The position numbers and the translations under genes are program-made. A DNA stretch of 64,000 nt from PUPG01 sp031323845 (GTDB lineage Bacteria > Bacteroidota > Bacteroidia > Bacteroidales > UBA7960). The notes under the pieces were generated by a model. That model ran no database searches, had not been told where the DNA came from, and saw only the letters and a list, made by a program, of their open reading frames with translations. The stretch lies in assembly GCA_031323845.1 (NCBI GenBank), contig JAVIYP010000006.1, positions 1 to 64,000 on the forward strand. The letters are read 5' to 3'. Shown here piece by piece: positions 43,014-51,453 of the stretch; within the stretch, counting starts at the first letter, position 1, and each line of letters opens with the position of its first letter.

Positions 43014-44336
43014 ATGTATTGCTTACTCTTTTCTTTATTGAACCACATCCGGCGCCAAACCGTGTTTTTTATCATTGTGCTGGTTCTATTCGGATCCGGC
43101 ACCTATGCGGCCACTTCCAATAAAGACTTTTTTCTTTATGGAGATTTTATTCATAAAAACAACATCCGAACGGTTTTGTTTAGTCAAAAAGACTTCGAAC
43201 TGTCCGACCCTATCATCAGGCTCAATTCCAACGATAAACTGATTCTTCGTTTCGACGACCTGGACGCCGACTATAAACACTATTCATACACGATCATTCA
43301 CTGTGATGCCGACTGGAGCGTTTCTGACCTTAGAATATATGACTATATTGATGGCTTTTATGAAGATGAGATCCGGGATTTCAGGTTTTCCATCAACACC
43401 AGGGCTCCTTTTACCCACTATTATCTCGAATTCCCAAACCACAATATGCGGCCGCTCAGGTCGGGGAATTACATTCTGAAAGTGTTTGTGAACGGCGACC
43501 CCAACCACGTTGCGTTCACAAGAAGATTCATGGTGCTTGAAGAAAGGTTGTCGATACAGGGACACGTGCAGCAGGCCAACCTGGTACGCTACCGTGACCG
43601 CAAGCAGCAGCTTCTTTTTTCCATCAATCCGGGCAACTACCGCATCACGAATCCTTATCGTGATCTTAAGGTTGTAATCACCCAGAACGGCAGGTGGGAC
43701 AATGCCATCCAGGATCTTATGCCCAGAACCATACAGGGAAATACATTGCTGTACGACCATGAAGACAAAACCTTGTTTGAAGGGGGGAATGAATTCAGAC
43801 GCTTTGACATTCGCAGTTTACGTTCTTTGTCGGAGAGGCTTCAGGACATCACTTCATCCAGAAGGCATTGGGATGTATTTCTGACGCCCGACCACAGGAG
43901 GGTCTTTCACAGGTATGTAAGCGATGACGACATTAACGGGCGTTTTATGATAGAAACACGGGATGCGCGCGATAAGCACCTTGAGGGCGACTATGCCTGG
44001 GTGCATTTTAAACTGCCCATGGATGCACCGCCCGATAAAGGATATTTATATGTGATGGGAGCCCTCACCGACTGGCACCTTTCCGAAGAGAGCAAAATGA
44101 ATTATAACTACGGTGAAAAAGCATACGAATTAAGCCTTCTGCTGAAGCAAGGGTATTACAACTATATGTATGCCTATGTTGAAAAGGAAGAAGGACCGGT
44201 GGATGTTATGTTTGCGGAGGGCAGCCATTCGCAGACAGAAAATGACTACAGCATATTTGTGTACCACAGGGAACCCGGTGACCTTTATGACAGATTGGTG
44301 GGGTTTATGCGAATGAACTCCGGTGTGCCCAGGTAA
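43014..44336 (+). CDS. Type IX secretion system plug protein (DUF5103 family)
   Basis: A 440-residue exported protein with an N-terminal hydrophobic signal segment (about 18-33). The mature part starts KDFFLYGDFIHKNNIRTV and contains LRFDDLDADYKHYSYTIIHCDADW and GNYILKVF. In my recollection this DUF5103 family includes the plug that closes the SprA translocon of the type IX secretion system. It likely sits in the periplasm, anchored to SprA. No other T9SS gene is adjacent; a PorT-like gene lies 4 kb on. Confidence 0.85.
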   Translation: MYCLLFSLLNHIRRQTVFFIIVLVLFGSGTYAATSNKDFFLYGDFIHKNNIRTVLFSQKDFELSDPIIRLNSNDKLILRFDDLDADYKHYSYTIIHCDADWSVSDLRIYDYIDGFYEDEIRDFRFSINTRAPFTHYYLEFPNHNMRPLRSGNYILKVFVNGDPNHVAFTRRFMVLEERLSIQGHVQQANLVRYRDRKQQLLFSINPGNYRITNPYRDLKVVITQNGRWDNAIQDLMPRTIQGNTLLYDHEDKTLFEGGNEFRRFDIRSLRSLSERLQDITSSRRHWDVFLTPDHRRVFHRYVSDDDINGRFMIETRDARDKHLEGDYAWVHFKLPMDAPPDKGYLYVMGALTDWHLSEESKMNYNYGEKAYELSLLLKQGYYNYMYAYVEKEEGPVDVMFAEGSHSQTENDYSIFVYHREPGDLYDRLVGFMRMNSGVPR

Positions 44337-44373
44337 GTCAACATGCTGACAGGGCGTGTAACCTCAAAAGCCA

Positions 44374-44589
44374 TCAACCGCCACTGATCAGGTGTATCAC
44401 CTGCACCTCATCGCCGTTACTAATGACAGCGCTTTCGTATTCAGATGGTTTTACTGCCCGGCCGTTGATCCTTACCACCAGGAATTTAAAAGTATAGTTT
44501 TTATATTCCAGCAACTCTTTCACCGACATTTCTTCCCTGCCGGCAATGTGTTCTTCACGGTTGTTAAGAGTTATATTCATTCCATCCAT
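44374..44589 (-). CDS. thiS: ThiS-like sulfur carrier protein
   Basis: 71 residues (68 if the Met at 44580 is used) with a beta-grasp pattern: MNITLNNREEHI, ELLEYKNYTFKFLVVRING, a GDEVQVIHLISGG end. The C-terminal Gly-Gly is adenylated and thiocarboxylated to donate sulfur for thiazole synthesis. No other thi gene is nearby, so the partner enzymes lie elsewhere, or it serves another sulfur transfer. Confidence 0.85.
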   Translation of the reverse strand: MDGMNITLNNREEHIAGREEMSVKELLEYKNYTFKFLVVRINGRAVKPSEYESAVISNGDEVQVIHLISGG

Positions 44590-44617
44590 AATAACGATCC
44601 TGCATCCTTTTCCCTGA

Positions 44618-45133
44618 TTAAAAACTTTTGCGTGCTTCGCTTTTCAAAAAATCAATGGCTTCCCTGGTCGCTGATTTTGCCAGCTCTGCTTCAAGCAACT
44701 TCCTGCTCAGCATGCCACTGTCGGCTTTGTCATCCAGCGAAGCAGCCAGCGCATTGACCTGCGCGATTATTTCCTCGCAGGCACCCGCCGTTAACTCCCA
44801 TGCTTTTGCAGAAACGTACACCTGCTGTGAAAGGTTATGGGAATATTCGTCACGGACCACCTTAAGCAACTGCAGCTGAAACTCCCTCACGGTTAATCCC
44901 TGCCGGTGAACACGCGCAATCAGGCTGTTGGGAGAGATCCTCTCAAGGAAAATCACCAGCCTTTCGTAGGCCTGCAAGCGCAAAGGCAGGGATATACGCA
45001 TGCGCTCGGCCATCAGGTTCATATGTCTGCGACTCTGTTCATTCCTGAAAAATTCCTTCAAAAGAAAGTAAGCCGTGACAAATACTACTACCGAAGGCAA
45101 CACATAGCTAACAATGCTCCAGAGATCATCCAT
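44618..45133 (-). CDS. Conserved Bacteroidota membrane protein (possibly DUF7935)
   Basis: 171 residues: an N-terminal membrane helix (about 8-26) and a helical cytosolic domain. SLPLRLQAYERLVIFLERIS and LKVVRDEYSHNLSQQVYVS recall a Bacteroidota-wide family of unknown function, which I tentatively recall as DUF7935. It is 28 bases upstream of thiS on the same strand. Confidence 0.75.
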   Translation of the reverse strand: MDDLWSIVSYVLPSVVVFVTAYFLLKEFFRNEQSRRHMNLMAERMRISLPLRLQAYERLVIFLERISPNSLIARVHRQGLTVREFQLQLLKVVRDEYSHNLSQQVYVSAKAWELTAGACEEIIAQVNALAASLDDKADSGMLSRKLLEAELAKSATREAIDFLKSEARKSF

Positions 45134-45212
45134 AACTTCACTTTTTAAAACTATTGTTGCAGATTAGTCCGGGCCATTAAGCACACAAACTTTTGTTACA
45201 AATATAGTCTCT

Positions 45213-45243
45213 TTTGGTTAATCCGTAGTTTTTGCTATTTTTG
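45213..45243 (+). promoter_or_regulatory. Promoter of the aminotransferase gene, exact Bacteroidota consensus
   Basis: TTTG (45213-45216), exactly 19 bases, then TATTTTTG (45236-45243): both elements match TTTG / TAnnTTTG in full. The start codon lies 77 bases downstream. Confidence 0.8.
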
Positions 45244-45319
45244 CGGCTTCTCAGCACTATTATTTTCGAGACACCAGATTATTGAAAAACAAATTGTTTC
45301 ATCACTTTTTTTTAAGGAC

Positions 45320-46513
45320 ATGATCTATTTATCTGACCGCATAAACCAGCTTTCAGAATCCGAAACATTAGCCATGTCGCGGATGAGCCGTGAGTTAAAA
45401 GCCGAAGGCCATGATGTGATTAACCTGAGTGTAGGCGAACCTGATTTTTTCACGCCTGACGTTCTCAAAGAAGCCGCAAAGCAGGCCATCGACGACAATT
45501 ATTCATTTTACACCCCCGTTAACGGCTACCAGGATCTTCGTGAAGCCATTTGCAGGAAGCTGCTCCGCGACAATGATCTTCGGTATACCCCAGACCAGAT
45601 CGTTGTCAGTACCGGTGCCAAGCAAAGCATTGCCAACGCCATGCTTTGCCTTGTCAATCCCGGTGATGAAGTGGTTGTGCCCGCGCCCTACTGGGTCAGT
45701 TACAAAGAAATCGTCAAAATGGCTGAAGGTAAAGCAGTTTATATCAATGCCGGAATTGAAAATAACTTCAAGATCACACCCGAACAGCTTGAACAAGCCA
45801 TTACGGAAAAGACCAGGGCCTTTATTTTTTCAAGTCCGTGCAACCCCAGCGGGTCGGTTTACTCCCGCGAAGAACTGGAAGCGCTGGCCCGGGTTTTTGA
45901 ACAACATCCGAACGTTTACATCATAGCCGATGAAATATACGAACACATTAATTTCAGTGGCAAGCATGAAAGCATTGCCCGGTTTTCCGCCATCAGGGAA
46001 AGGGTGATTCTGATCAATGGCGTGTCGAAAGGCTTTGCCATGACAGGGTGGCGTGTAGGCTATATGGCTGCTCATCCAGACATCGCCAAAGCCTGTACCA
46101 AACTGCAGGGGCAGGTAACCTCCGGCACCTGTTCCATTGCCCAGCGTGCCGCCCTGGCTGCCATGGAGCTGCAGCCCGGCGTTACCCGGCATATGCTTGA
46201 AAAATTCAGAGAAAGACGCGACATGGTGCTGAGCCTGCTCCGGGAAATTCCCGGCATCGGGTGCAATGTTCCCGACGGAGCCTTCTATCTCTTCATCAAC
46301 ATTAAAGCATACCTCGGCAAATCCGACGGAGACCAGCTCATCGACAATGACGCCGCCTTGTGCATGTACCTGCTCAAAAAAGCCCACATTGCCCTTGTGC
46401 CGGGCAGTGCATTCGGTGACGGCGACTGCATCCGTTTTTCCTATGCCACTTCGGATGAGCTTTTGACAGAAGCTGTAGAACGCATGAAAAATGCTCTTGC
46501 AAAGCTAAAATAA
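45320..46513 (+). CDS. Class I PLP aminotransferase, aspartate-type
   Basis: 397 residues, fold type I. The PLP Lys lies in NGVSKGFAMTGWRVGY near residue 237; SSPCNPSG and ADEIYEHI are the aspartate and asparagine sites binding PLP. It resembles the aspartate/prephenate aminotransferases of subgroup Ib. It moves amino groups between aspartate or aromatic amino acids and 2-oxoglutarate. An RfaE1-like kinase starts 27 bases after its stop. Confidence 0.93.
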   Translation: MIYLSDRINQLSESETLAMSRMSRELKAEGHDVINLSVGEPDFFTPDVLKEAAKQAIDDNYSFYTPVNGYQDLREAICRKLLRDNDLRYTPDQIVVSTGAKQSIANAMLCLVNPGDEVVVPAPYWVSYKEIVKMAEGKAVYINAGIENNFKITPEQLEQAITEKTRAFIFSSPCNPSGSVYSREELEALARVFEQHPNVYIIADEIYEHINFSGKHESIARFSAIRERVILINGVSKGFAMTGWRVGYMAAHPDIAKACTKLQGQVTSGTCSIAQRAALAAMELQPGVTRHMLEKFRERRDMVLSLLREIPGIGCNVPDGAFYLFINIKAYLGKSDGDQLIDNDAALCMYLLKKAHIALVPGSAFGDGDCIRFSYATSDELLTEAVERMKNALAKLK

Positions 46514-46540
46514 ACCCGTGCAGACTTTCGTTTCCTAACA

Positions 46541-47563
46541 ATGACCAATAAAAATACCATAACAAGGCTGTTTCACGCTTTTGAAGGCAAAAAGCTTCTG
46601 ATCATCGGGGATGTAATGATCGACAGCTATCTCTGGGGCAGTGTTGACCGTGTGTCGCCTGAGGCTCCGGTGCCCATAGTAAGCCTGAACCGGAGAGAAA
46701 GCCGGCTGGGGGGTGCGGCAAACGTTGCGCTGAATATACAAAACCTGGGCGGCATTCCGGTTTTATGTTCCGTTATTGGCAAAGACAGCAAAAGTGAACT
46801 CTTTTTTGAGCTCCTTCGCGATCAGGGGCTTTCTGACGAAGGTATTTTTGCCAGTGAACACCGTCTGACTACGGTCAAATTCCGCGTGTTTGGCAATAAC
46901 GTTCAGATGCTCAGGGTTGACGAAGAAGTTACACGGAGTATCACAGAAGACGAAACCGCCAGCTTGCTTGGTAAGATCACCGTCATGCTTGAAAGCAACG
47001 GCATCGATGCCATTGTTTTTGAAGACTATGACAAGGGGGTGATCACGCCCGGACTGATCAAATCGGTACTGCAGCTTGCCCGAAAGCATGATGTGCCTGT
47101 GGTAGTTGATCCCAAGAAAAAAAACTTCCTGCACTACGAAGGTGTTAACCTGATCAAGCCCAACCTGAAGGAGCTCCGTGAAGGGCTGAACCTGAACGGC
47201 GAACTTGTCGGTCCCGAACAGATACAAAAAGCCGTTCTCGCGCTCCAGGACAAACTTAAGGTTGAAATTGTACTTGCCACGCTTTCGGACAAAGGCATCT
47301 TTTACAGTCTTCAAACCCCTGATGGTCAGCGCGAATCGGGGTCCATACCTGCATACATACGTGATGTGGCCGATGTTTCGGGGGCCGGCGACACCGTTAT
47401 TAGCCTGGCAGCCCTTTGTGTTGCATCAAAAGCACCTGTGGAGCTCATGGCCAGGATATGCAACCTGGGTGGAGGCCTTGTATGCGAACTGGTTGGCGTG
47501 GTGCCTATCAATAAAGACAAACTGCTGCTCGAAGCATTGAAAAAATTCTGCGATAAGGATTAA
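46541..47563 (+). CDS. rfaE1: PfkB-family sugar kinase, D-glycero-beta-D-manno-heptose-7-phosphate kinase type
   Basis: 340 residues of the RfaE/HldE kinase domain: LLIIGDVMIDSYLWGSVDRVSPEAPVPIV near the N-terminus, LGGAANVALNIQNLGG, VVVDPKKKNF, and DVSGAGDTVISLAAL with the catalytic Asp. It makes heptose 1,7-bisphosphate for lipopolysaccharide. The nucleotidyltransferase half of HldE is absent and must be encoded elsewhere. Confidence 0.92.
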   Translation: MTNKNTITRLFHAFEGKKLLIIGDVMIDSYLWGSVDRVSPEAPVPIVSLNRRESRLGGAANVALNIQNLGGIPVLCSVIGKDSKSELFFELLRDQGLSDEGIFASEHRLTTVKFRVFGNNVQMLRVDEEVTRSITEDETASLLGKITVMLESNGIDAIVFEDYDKGVITPGLIKSVLQLARKHDVPVVVDPKKKNFLHYEGVNLIKPNLKELREGLNLNGELVGPEQIQKAVLALQDKLKVEIVLATLSDKGIFYSLQTPDGQRESGSIPAYIRDVADVSGAGDTVISLAALCVASKAPVELMARICNLGGGLVCELVGVVPINKDKLLLEALKKFCDKD

Positions 47564-47740
47564 GTGCGATTGGGTTGATCATGAACTTATATGGAATAAA
47601 CCCGGAGAAACCGTCAATGCTTATTCGCGGGTTTTGCCTGTTTACTGCATCGCATGATTCCGGAGAGGGAAGCACACCTAAACAAATAATTAGCGGTTGT
47701 TGCGACGCTCCTCCCTCCCATTATCCATAACCTTGTTATT

Positions 47741-48382
47741 ATGACTGAACATAAAGATCTTTCTTCCTTTCGCAAGGAATATGTCCGATCGGTACTCCAC
47801 GAGTCTGACGTGCCTGCTGATCCGCTGACATTGTTCAACCAGTGGCTTGATGAGGCCATAGCACAGCAGCAGCCCGAACCCAATGCGATGACGCTGGCAA
47901 CGGTTAAGCCCGGAGGCAGGCCGGCTGCGCGGGTGGTTCTGCTGAAAGAAGTCAGTGAGGGCGGTTTTGTTTTTTACACCAATTATGAGAGTGCCAAAGG
48001 ACAGGAACTGGAGGTTAACCCGCATGCAAGCCTGGTTTTTTTGTGGCTCGGCCTGCAGCGCCAGGTGCGCGTCAACGGATGGGTCAAGAAAGTGAGCCCG
48101 GAAACCTCCGATGCCTATTTTGCCGTCAGACCCCGCAACAGCCAGATCGGTGCCCTGGTGTCGCCGCAAAGCAGTGTCATCTCCGGAAGGGAAGAACTGG
48201 AACAACGATTTGAAGAGATAAGCAGGCAGGCCTCTCCTGTCGGGCGCCCCCCATACTGGGGCGGCTACAGGCTGACCCCTGACAGCATTGAGTTCTGGCA
48301 AGGGCGCGAAAGCCGGCTGCACGACAGACTGCTCTATACCAAACAGGACGACCAATGGCACATGGTACGGCTCGCACCCTAA
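47741..48382 (+). CDS. pdxH: Pyridoxamine 5'-phosphate oxidase
   Basis: A 213-residue FMN oxidase: AMTLATVKPGGRPAARVVLL, FVFYTNYESAKGQEL, RQVRVNGWV, and the C-terminal WGGYRLTPDSIEFWQGRESRLHDR block with the substrate Arg and His. It oxidises pyridoxamine or pyridoxine phosphate to PLP. It ends HMVRLAP as usual. Confidence 0.97.
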   Translation: MTEHKDLSSFRKEYVRSVLHESDVPADPLTLFNQWLDEAIAQQQPEPNAMTLATVKPGGRPAARVVLLKEVSEGGFVFYTNYESAKGQELEVNPHASLVFLWLGLQRQVRVNGWVKKVSPETSDAYFAVRPRNSQIGALVSPQSSVISGREELEQRFEEISRQASPVGRPPYWGGYRLTPDSIEFWQGRESRLHDRLLYTKQDDQWHMVRLAP

Positions 48383-48492
48383 TTTTTCCGCCAGTAAAAT
48401 ATTCAAGCCACAGTGTACGTTCATATTCAACATTACGGCGAAAAGACCTTAACACCCGGGTCATTGCGCTTACAGCAAACCGTTAGAAAGAC

Positions 48493-49251
48493 ATGATCAC
48501 CTGCAGACACATCGCTACATCACTGGCATTGCTTTGCTGCCTTTTGCTGCTCTTCCCCGGAGAAAGCAGCGCTCAGCGCAGCGGCAGGGTGTTCCGGTTT
48601 CAAAACATTCCTGAACACGATCTTAAACCCTATCACTTCGGATTTGCCATTGGGATTAACCGTCTGAATTTTGCACTGCAACCACAGGATAGTTTAGAAC
48701 AGCATTACAACTTTACCTATGTGCTACCCCAGCACGATTATGGCTTCCACATCGGCATTGTGTCTAACCTGAAGTTAAGCCCGGCTTTCGATCTGCGTTT
48801 TATCCCGACCTTTGCCTTTGGAGACCGGTACATTGAGTTTTATGAAGACGAGTACGGCCAGGGACATCGCTACAGACAACAACTCGATCCGTATATGCTT
48901 GATTTCCCCCTGCATATAAAATACAAATCGGCCCGTATGACTAATACGCGGGCTTATGTGATCGGGGGTGTAAAATACTCTTATGATTTAAGATCGTTCG
49001 AAGGACGATCAGCAGGAGATGATCCACTGTATCTAAGGACGAGGCGCAGTGATCTTCATTATGAACTGGGTGTCGGATTTGACCACTACTTTTATTACTT
49101 TAAATTCTCCACAGAGATCAAAGCTTCCTTCGGTATGAGGAACCTGGTGCTTCCGGGCGACGACTCCATGCCCTCGGTGAATGAAAGACACTGGAACTCC
49201 ATCGACCGCCTCTACTCACGGAGCATCATGATCTCCTTCCTGTTTGAGTAG
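48493..49251 (+). CDS. PorT-like outer-membrane beta-barrel protein
   Basis: 252 residues with a signal peptide ending GESSAQ. The mature protein has alternating strands, including HFGFAIGINRLNF, FDLRFIPTFAFGDRYIEF, FPLHIKYKSARM and a final Phe-Glu strand. The opening GINRLNFALQPQDS and overall size match PorT/SprT of the type IX secretion system; generic PorT-family barrels are the alternative. A plug-family protein is encoded 4 kb upstream. Confidence 0.75.
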   Translation: MITCRHIATSLALLCCLLLLFPGESSAQRSGRVFRFQNIPEHDLKPYHFGFAIGINRLNFALQPQDSLEQHYNFTYVLPQHDYGFHIGIVSNLKLSPAFDLRFIPTFAFGDRYIEFYEDEYGQGHRYRQQLDPYMLDFPLHIKYKSARMTNTRAYVIGGVKYSYDLRSFEGRSAGDDPLYLRTRRSDLHYELGVGFDHYFYYFKFSTEIKASFGMRNLVLPGDDSMPSVNERHWNSIDRLYSRSIMISFLFE

Positions 49252-49311
49252 CGCGAATGTCCTGCGGCATTCAGCAAAATTGGCCTGAGTCAGGATTCCC
49301 GCACAAGCTTC

Positions 49312-50403
49312 TTAAATGAACTTCTCTCCCTTCTTCAGCTTAATGTCATTGACAAACTTCCGGATTTGCTGCTCCTGCTCCATCCTGCAAATAAGCAAAG
49401 CATTGTCGGCTTCCGACACAATATAGCCATCGAGGCCCTGGATGACAACCAGTTTTTCTTCGGGGATGTTGACAATACAGTTGGAACTGTCGTACAGCAT
49501 GGCATTTTTCCCCATCACGGCATTGTTACCGGCATCCTTTTTACGTGCGTCGAACAGCGAACCCCAGGTGCCAAGATCCGACCAACCAACATCAGTGGCT
49601 AAAACATACACATTGTCAGCCTTCTCCATAATGGCATAATCAATGGAAATGCTTTTACATGCCGTGTAGGCAATATCCATATACGACTGTTCCTCAGGGG
49701 TATTATACGTGCCAATCGCTTCGCGGAAAATAAAGCTTATTTCGGGCTGATATTTCTCGAAAGCAGCAATAATGGCTTCACATGACCAGATAAAAATCCC
49801 GCTGTTCCATAAAAAATCACCACTGTCAAGAAAGGACTGAGCCAGCTCGGTATTAGGTTTTTCAGTGAATGTTTTGACCTTCTTAAGTCGCTCATCATCA
49901 GGATAATGAGAATCCTCAATAAACTGAATATACCCATAACCTGTATCGGGCCTGCTGGGTGTGATCCCCAGGGTGAACAGGCGGTTCTCCTTGGGGGCTG
50001 CTTCAAGGGCAGAGTTTATGATGTCACAGAAAGCTTCTTCCTTGAGGATGATATGATCGGAAGGTGCCACAACCAGGTTGGCTTTCGGATTCAGGTCATA
50101 TATTTTGTAAGAAGCATAGGCAATGCAAGGTGCCGTGTTTTTGCGCGCCGGTTCACAAATCAGCCGGTCTTCGCCAAGCTGTGGCAGCTGGGTCAGCACC
50201 AGATCCTTGTATTTTTTATTGGTGACGATGTAGATGTTTTCGGCAGGACAAACATTTAAAAACCGTTCATAGGTTTGTTGCAGCAGGGTTTTTCCCGTAC
50301 CCAGGATGTCAATAAACTGTTTTGGACGCGTTTCGCGGCTCATGGGCCAGAAGCGTTCACCAACGCCTCCTGCCATAATAACTGCATAATTCTCGTTTTT
50401 CAT
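49312..50403 (-). CDS. manC: Mannose-1-phosphate guanylyltransferase
   Basis: 363 residues: AVIMAGGVGERFWPMSRETRPKQF is the nucleotide-binding signature, with VAPSDHIILKE, FTEKPNTELAQ and WNSGIFIW. It makes GDP-mannose from mannose-1-phosphate and GTP for surface glycans. The isomerase domain of bifunctional enzymes is absent. It lies beside an SprT-like gene on the same strand. Confidence 0.95.
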   Translation of the reverse strand: MKNENYAVIMAGGVGERFWPMSRETRPKQFIDILGTGKTLLQQTYERFLNVCPAENIYIVTNKKYKDLVLTQLPQLGEDRLICEPARKNTAPCIAYASYKIYDLNPKANLVVAPSDHIILKEEAFCDIINSALEAAPKENRLFTLGITPSRPDTGYGYIQFIEDSHYPDDERLKKVKTFTEKPNTELAQSFLDSGDFLWNSGIFIWSCEAIIAAFEKYQPEISFIFREAIGTYNTPEEQSYMDIAYTACKSISIDYAIMEKADNVYVLATDVGWSDLGTWGSLFDARKKDAGNNAVMGKNAMLYDSSNCIVNIPEEKLVVIQGLDGYIVSEADNALLICRMEQEQQIRKFVNDIKLKKGEKFI

Positions 50404-50465
50404 TTGTTTTTATTTGCGTATGTGGTTAGTTATCTGTGTTTTGTGTTTATGCTTTAGAGGCTGAA

Positions 50466-50488
50466 CAGTTGTGCAGATGTGCAGATGT
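50466..50488. repeat. 8-bp repeat array, right-to-left orientation
   Basis: Two TGTGCAGA octamers plus a partial third (50470-50488), preceded by CTGAACAG. This is the reverse complement of the longer array at 52856-52912, including its CTGTTCAG edge. Confidence 0.7.
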
Positions 50489-50529
50489 AGGGCTATTGTT
50501 TAATTGTTGATTCGTTTAATCGTATCTGT

Positions 50530-51156
50530 TCAATGCACCTCTTCCATCCGGACCTTTGTCATCGAATGCACCAGGTACTGGCGTTTCGTTTGCAAGCACA
50601 AACAGCGGACCCTGGTTCTGACTTTTTCTCCGCGGACAAATCTTCTGCCCTTTCTTGTACGAAATATTCCGGCATCAGGAACGTCTTCAAGAAACAGCCA
50701 TGCCTCATGATCCTGACTTTCCCCGAATGCTTTCAGGGCTCTGACGAGAGCACTGTCGGCGATTCCGCCAGCCTTAACCCGGCAGGAATACTCATACAGC
50801 AATGGATGAAGTGACGGATGAAACATGGCGCGGTCAACCGCCTCGCGAATTAAGGCACCGTAGCGTAATTTCCATTCTTTCCCATGCGGTGCAACACGTC
50901 TGCCATAGTTTTTATAAACATCCGCATGAGCCAGTTCATGCAGGGCAACAAGCAAAAACTCATAGGGATTGAGGTTGCCGTTAACACTGATCAAATGAGG
51001 CAAAATGCCGTTCCCGGGTCTGAAATCTCCCAATTTGCTGTGTCGTTCGCGACTGATACGCACACTTACCTGATACTCTTTAAGAAGACTGAAAAACGGC
51101 TCAACTGCTTCCACCGGAAGGTGTTTTTCCAACAAGGCTGTGTGTGTTTGCCGCAT
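50530..51156 (-). CDS. SprT-like zinc metallopeptidase domain protein
   Basis: 208 residues. HELAH (in VALHELAHADVY) with a downstream His in APHGKEWK gives the zinc site HExxH...H of the SprT/spartan family. The C-terminal region is basic with Cys residues (RVRCLCLQTKR), but not a full zinc ribbon. Eukaryotic spartan degrades DNA-protein crosslinks; the bacterial role is not settled. It precedes manC on the same strand, 126 bases apart. Confidence 0.9.
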   Translation of the reverse strand: MRQTHTALLEKHLPVEAVEPFFSLLKEYQVSVRISRERHSKLGDFRPGNGILPHLISVNGNLNPYEFLLVALHELAHADVYKNYGRRVAPHGKEWKLRYGALIREAVDRAMFHPSLHPLLYEYSCRVKAGGIADSALVRALKAFGESQDHEAWLFLEDVPDAGIFRTRKGRRFVRGEKVRTRVRCLCLQTKRQYLVHSMTKVRMEEVH

Positions 51157-51202
51157 AGATAAGTGTTTGGTTTAGTGGAGCAAAAATAAGCAAAAAAATA
51201 AA

Positions 51203-51241
51203 CCCGGGCGCACGATAAACAGACTTTCCGTGCAAGCCCGG
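51203..51241. repeat. Imperfect inverted repeat upstream of the SprT-like gene
   Basis: CCGGGCGCACG (51204-51214) pairs with CGTGCAAGCCCGG (51229-51241), with one small asymmetry. On the minus strand a T-rich tract follows, like a terminator. A TATTTTTG -7 element for the SprT-like gene lies at 51181-51188, so the hairpin is outside that transcript. Confidence 0.5.
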
Positions 51242-51283
51242 CAAACAACCTTCAGCGCTGAACGAAAAACTCAAAAATATCCG

Positions 51284-51291
51284 TAATTTTG
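51284..51291 (+). promoter_or_regulatory. Putative -7 element of the ABC permease gene
   Basis: TAATTTTG, exact TAnnTTTG, about 160 bases before the start codon; no clear -33 box. Confidence 0.4.
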
Positions 51292-51453
51292 CACGACGGC
51301 ACACAGAGTACAATATTAATGTTCCGCAAAGCCTGCAGAATGAATCCGGAGCCGGCAGCTCATGGCATGCGTAATGGATGTCGATAGAAATTATGGGGGC
51401 TGAAGCACCGACTGACCGGTGAACCTCAGGCACTGCAACGACACAAAAGAATC

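Noticed and set aside
51101..51433. 110-codon minus-strand frame overlapping the SprT-like start
   Set aside because: It crosses an inverted repeat and a promoter, is in another frame from the SprT-like gene, and has no similarity to known folds.
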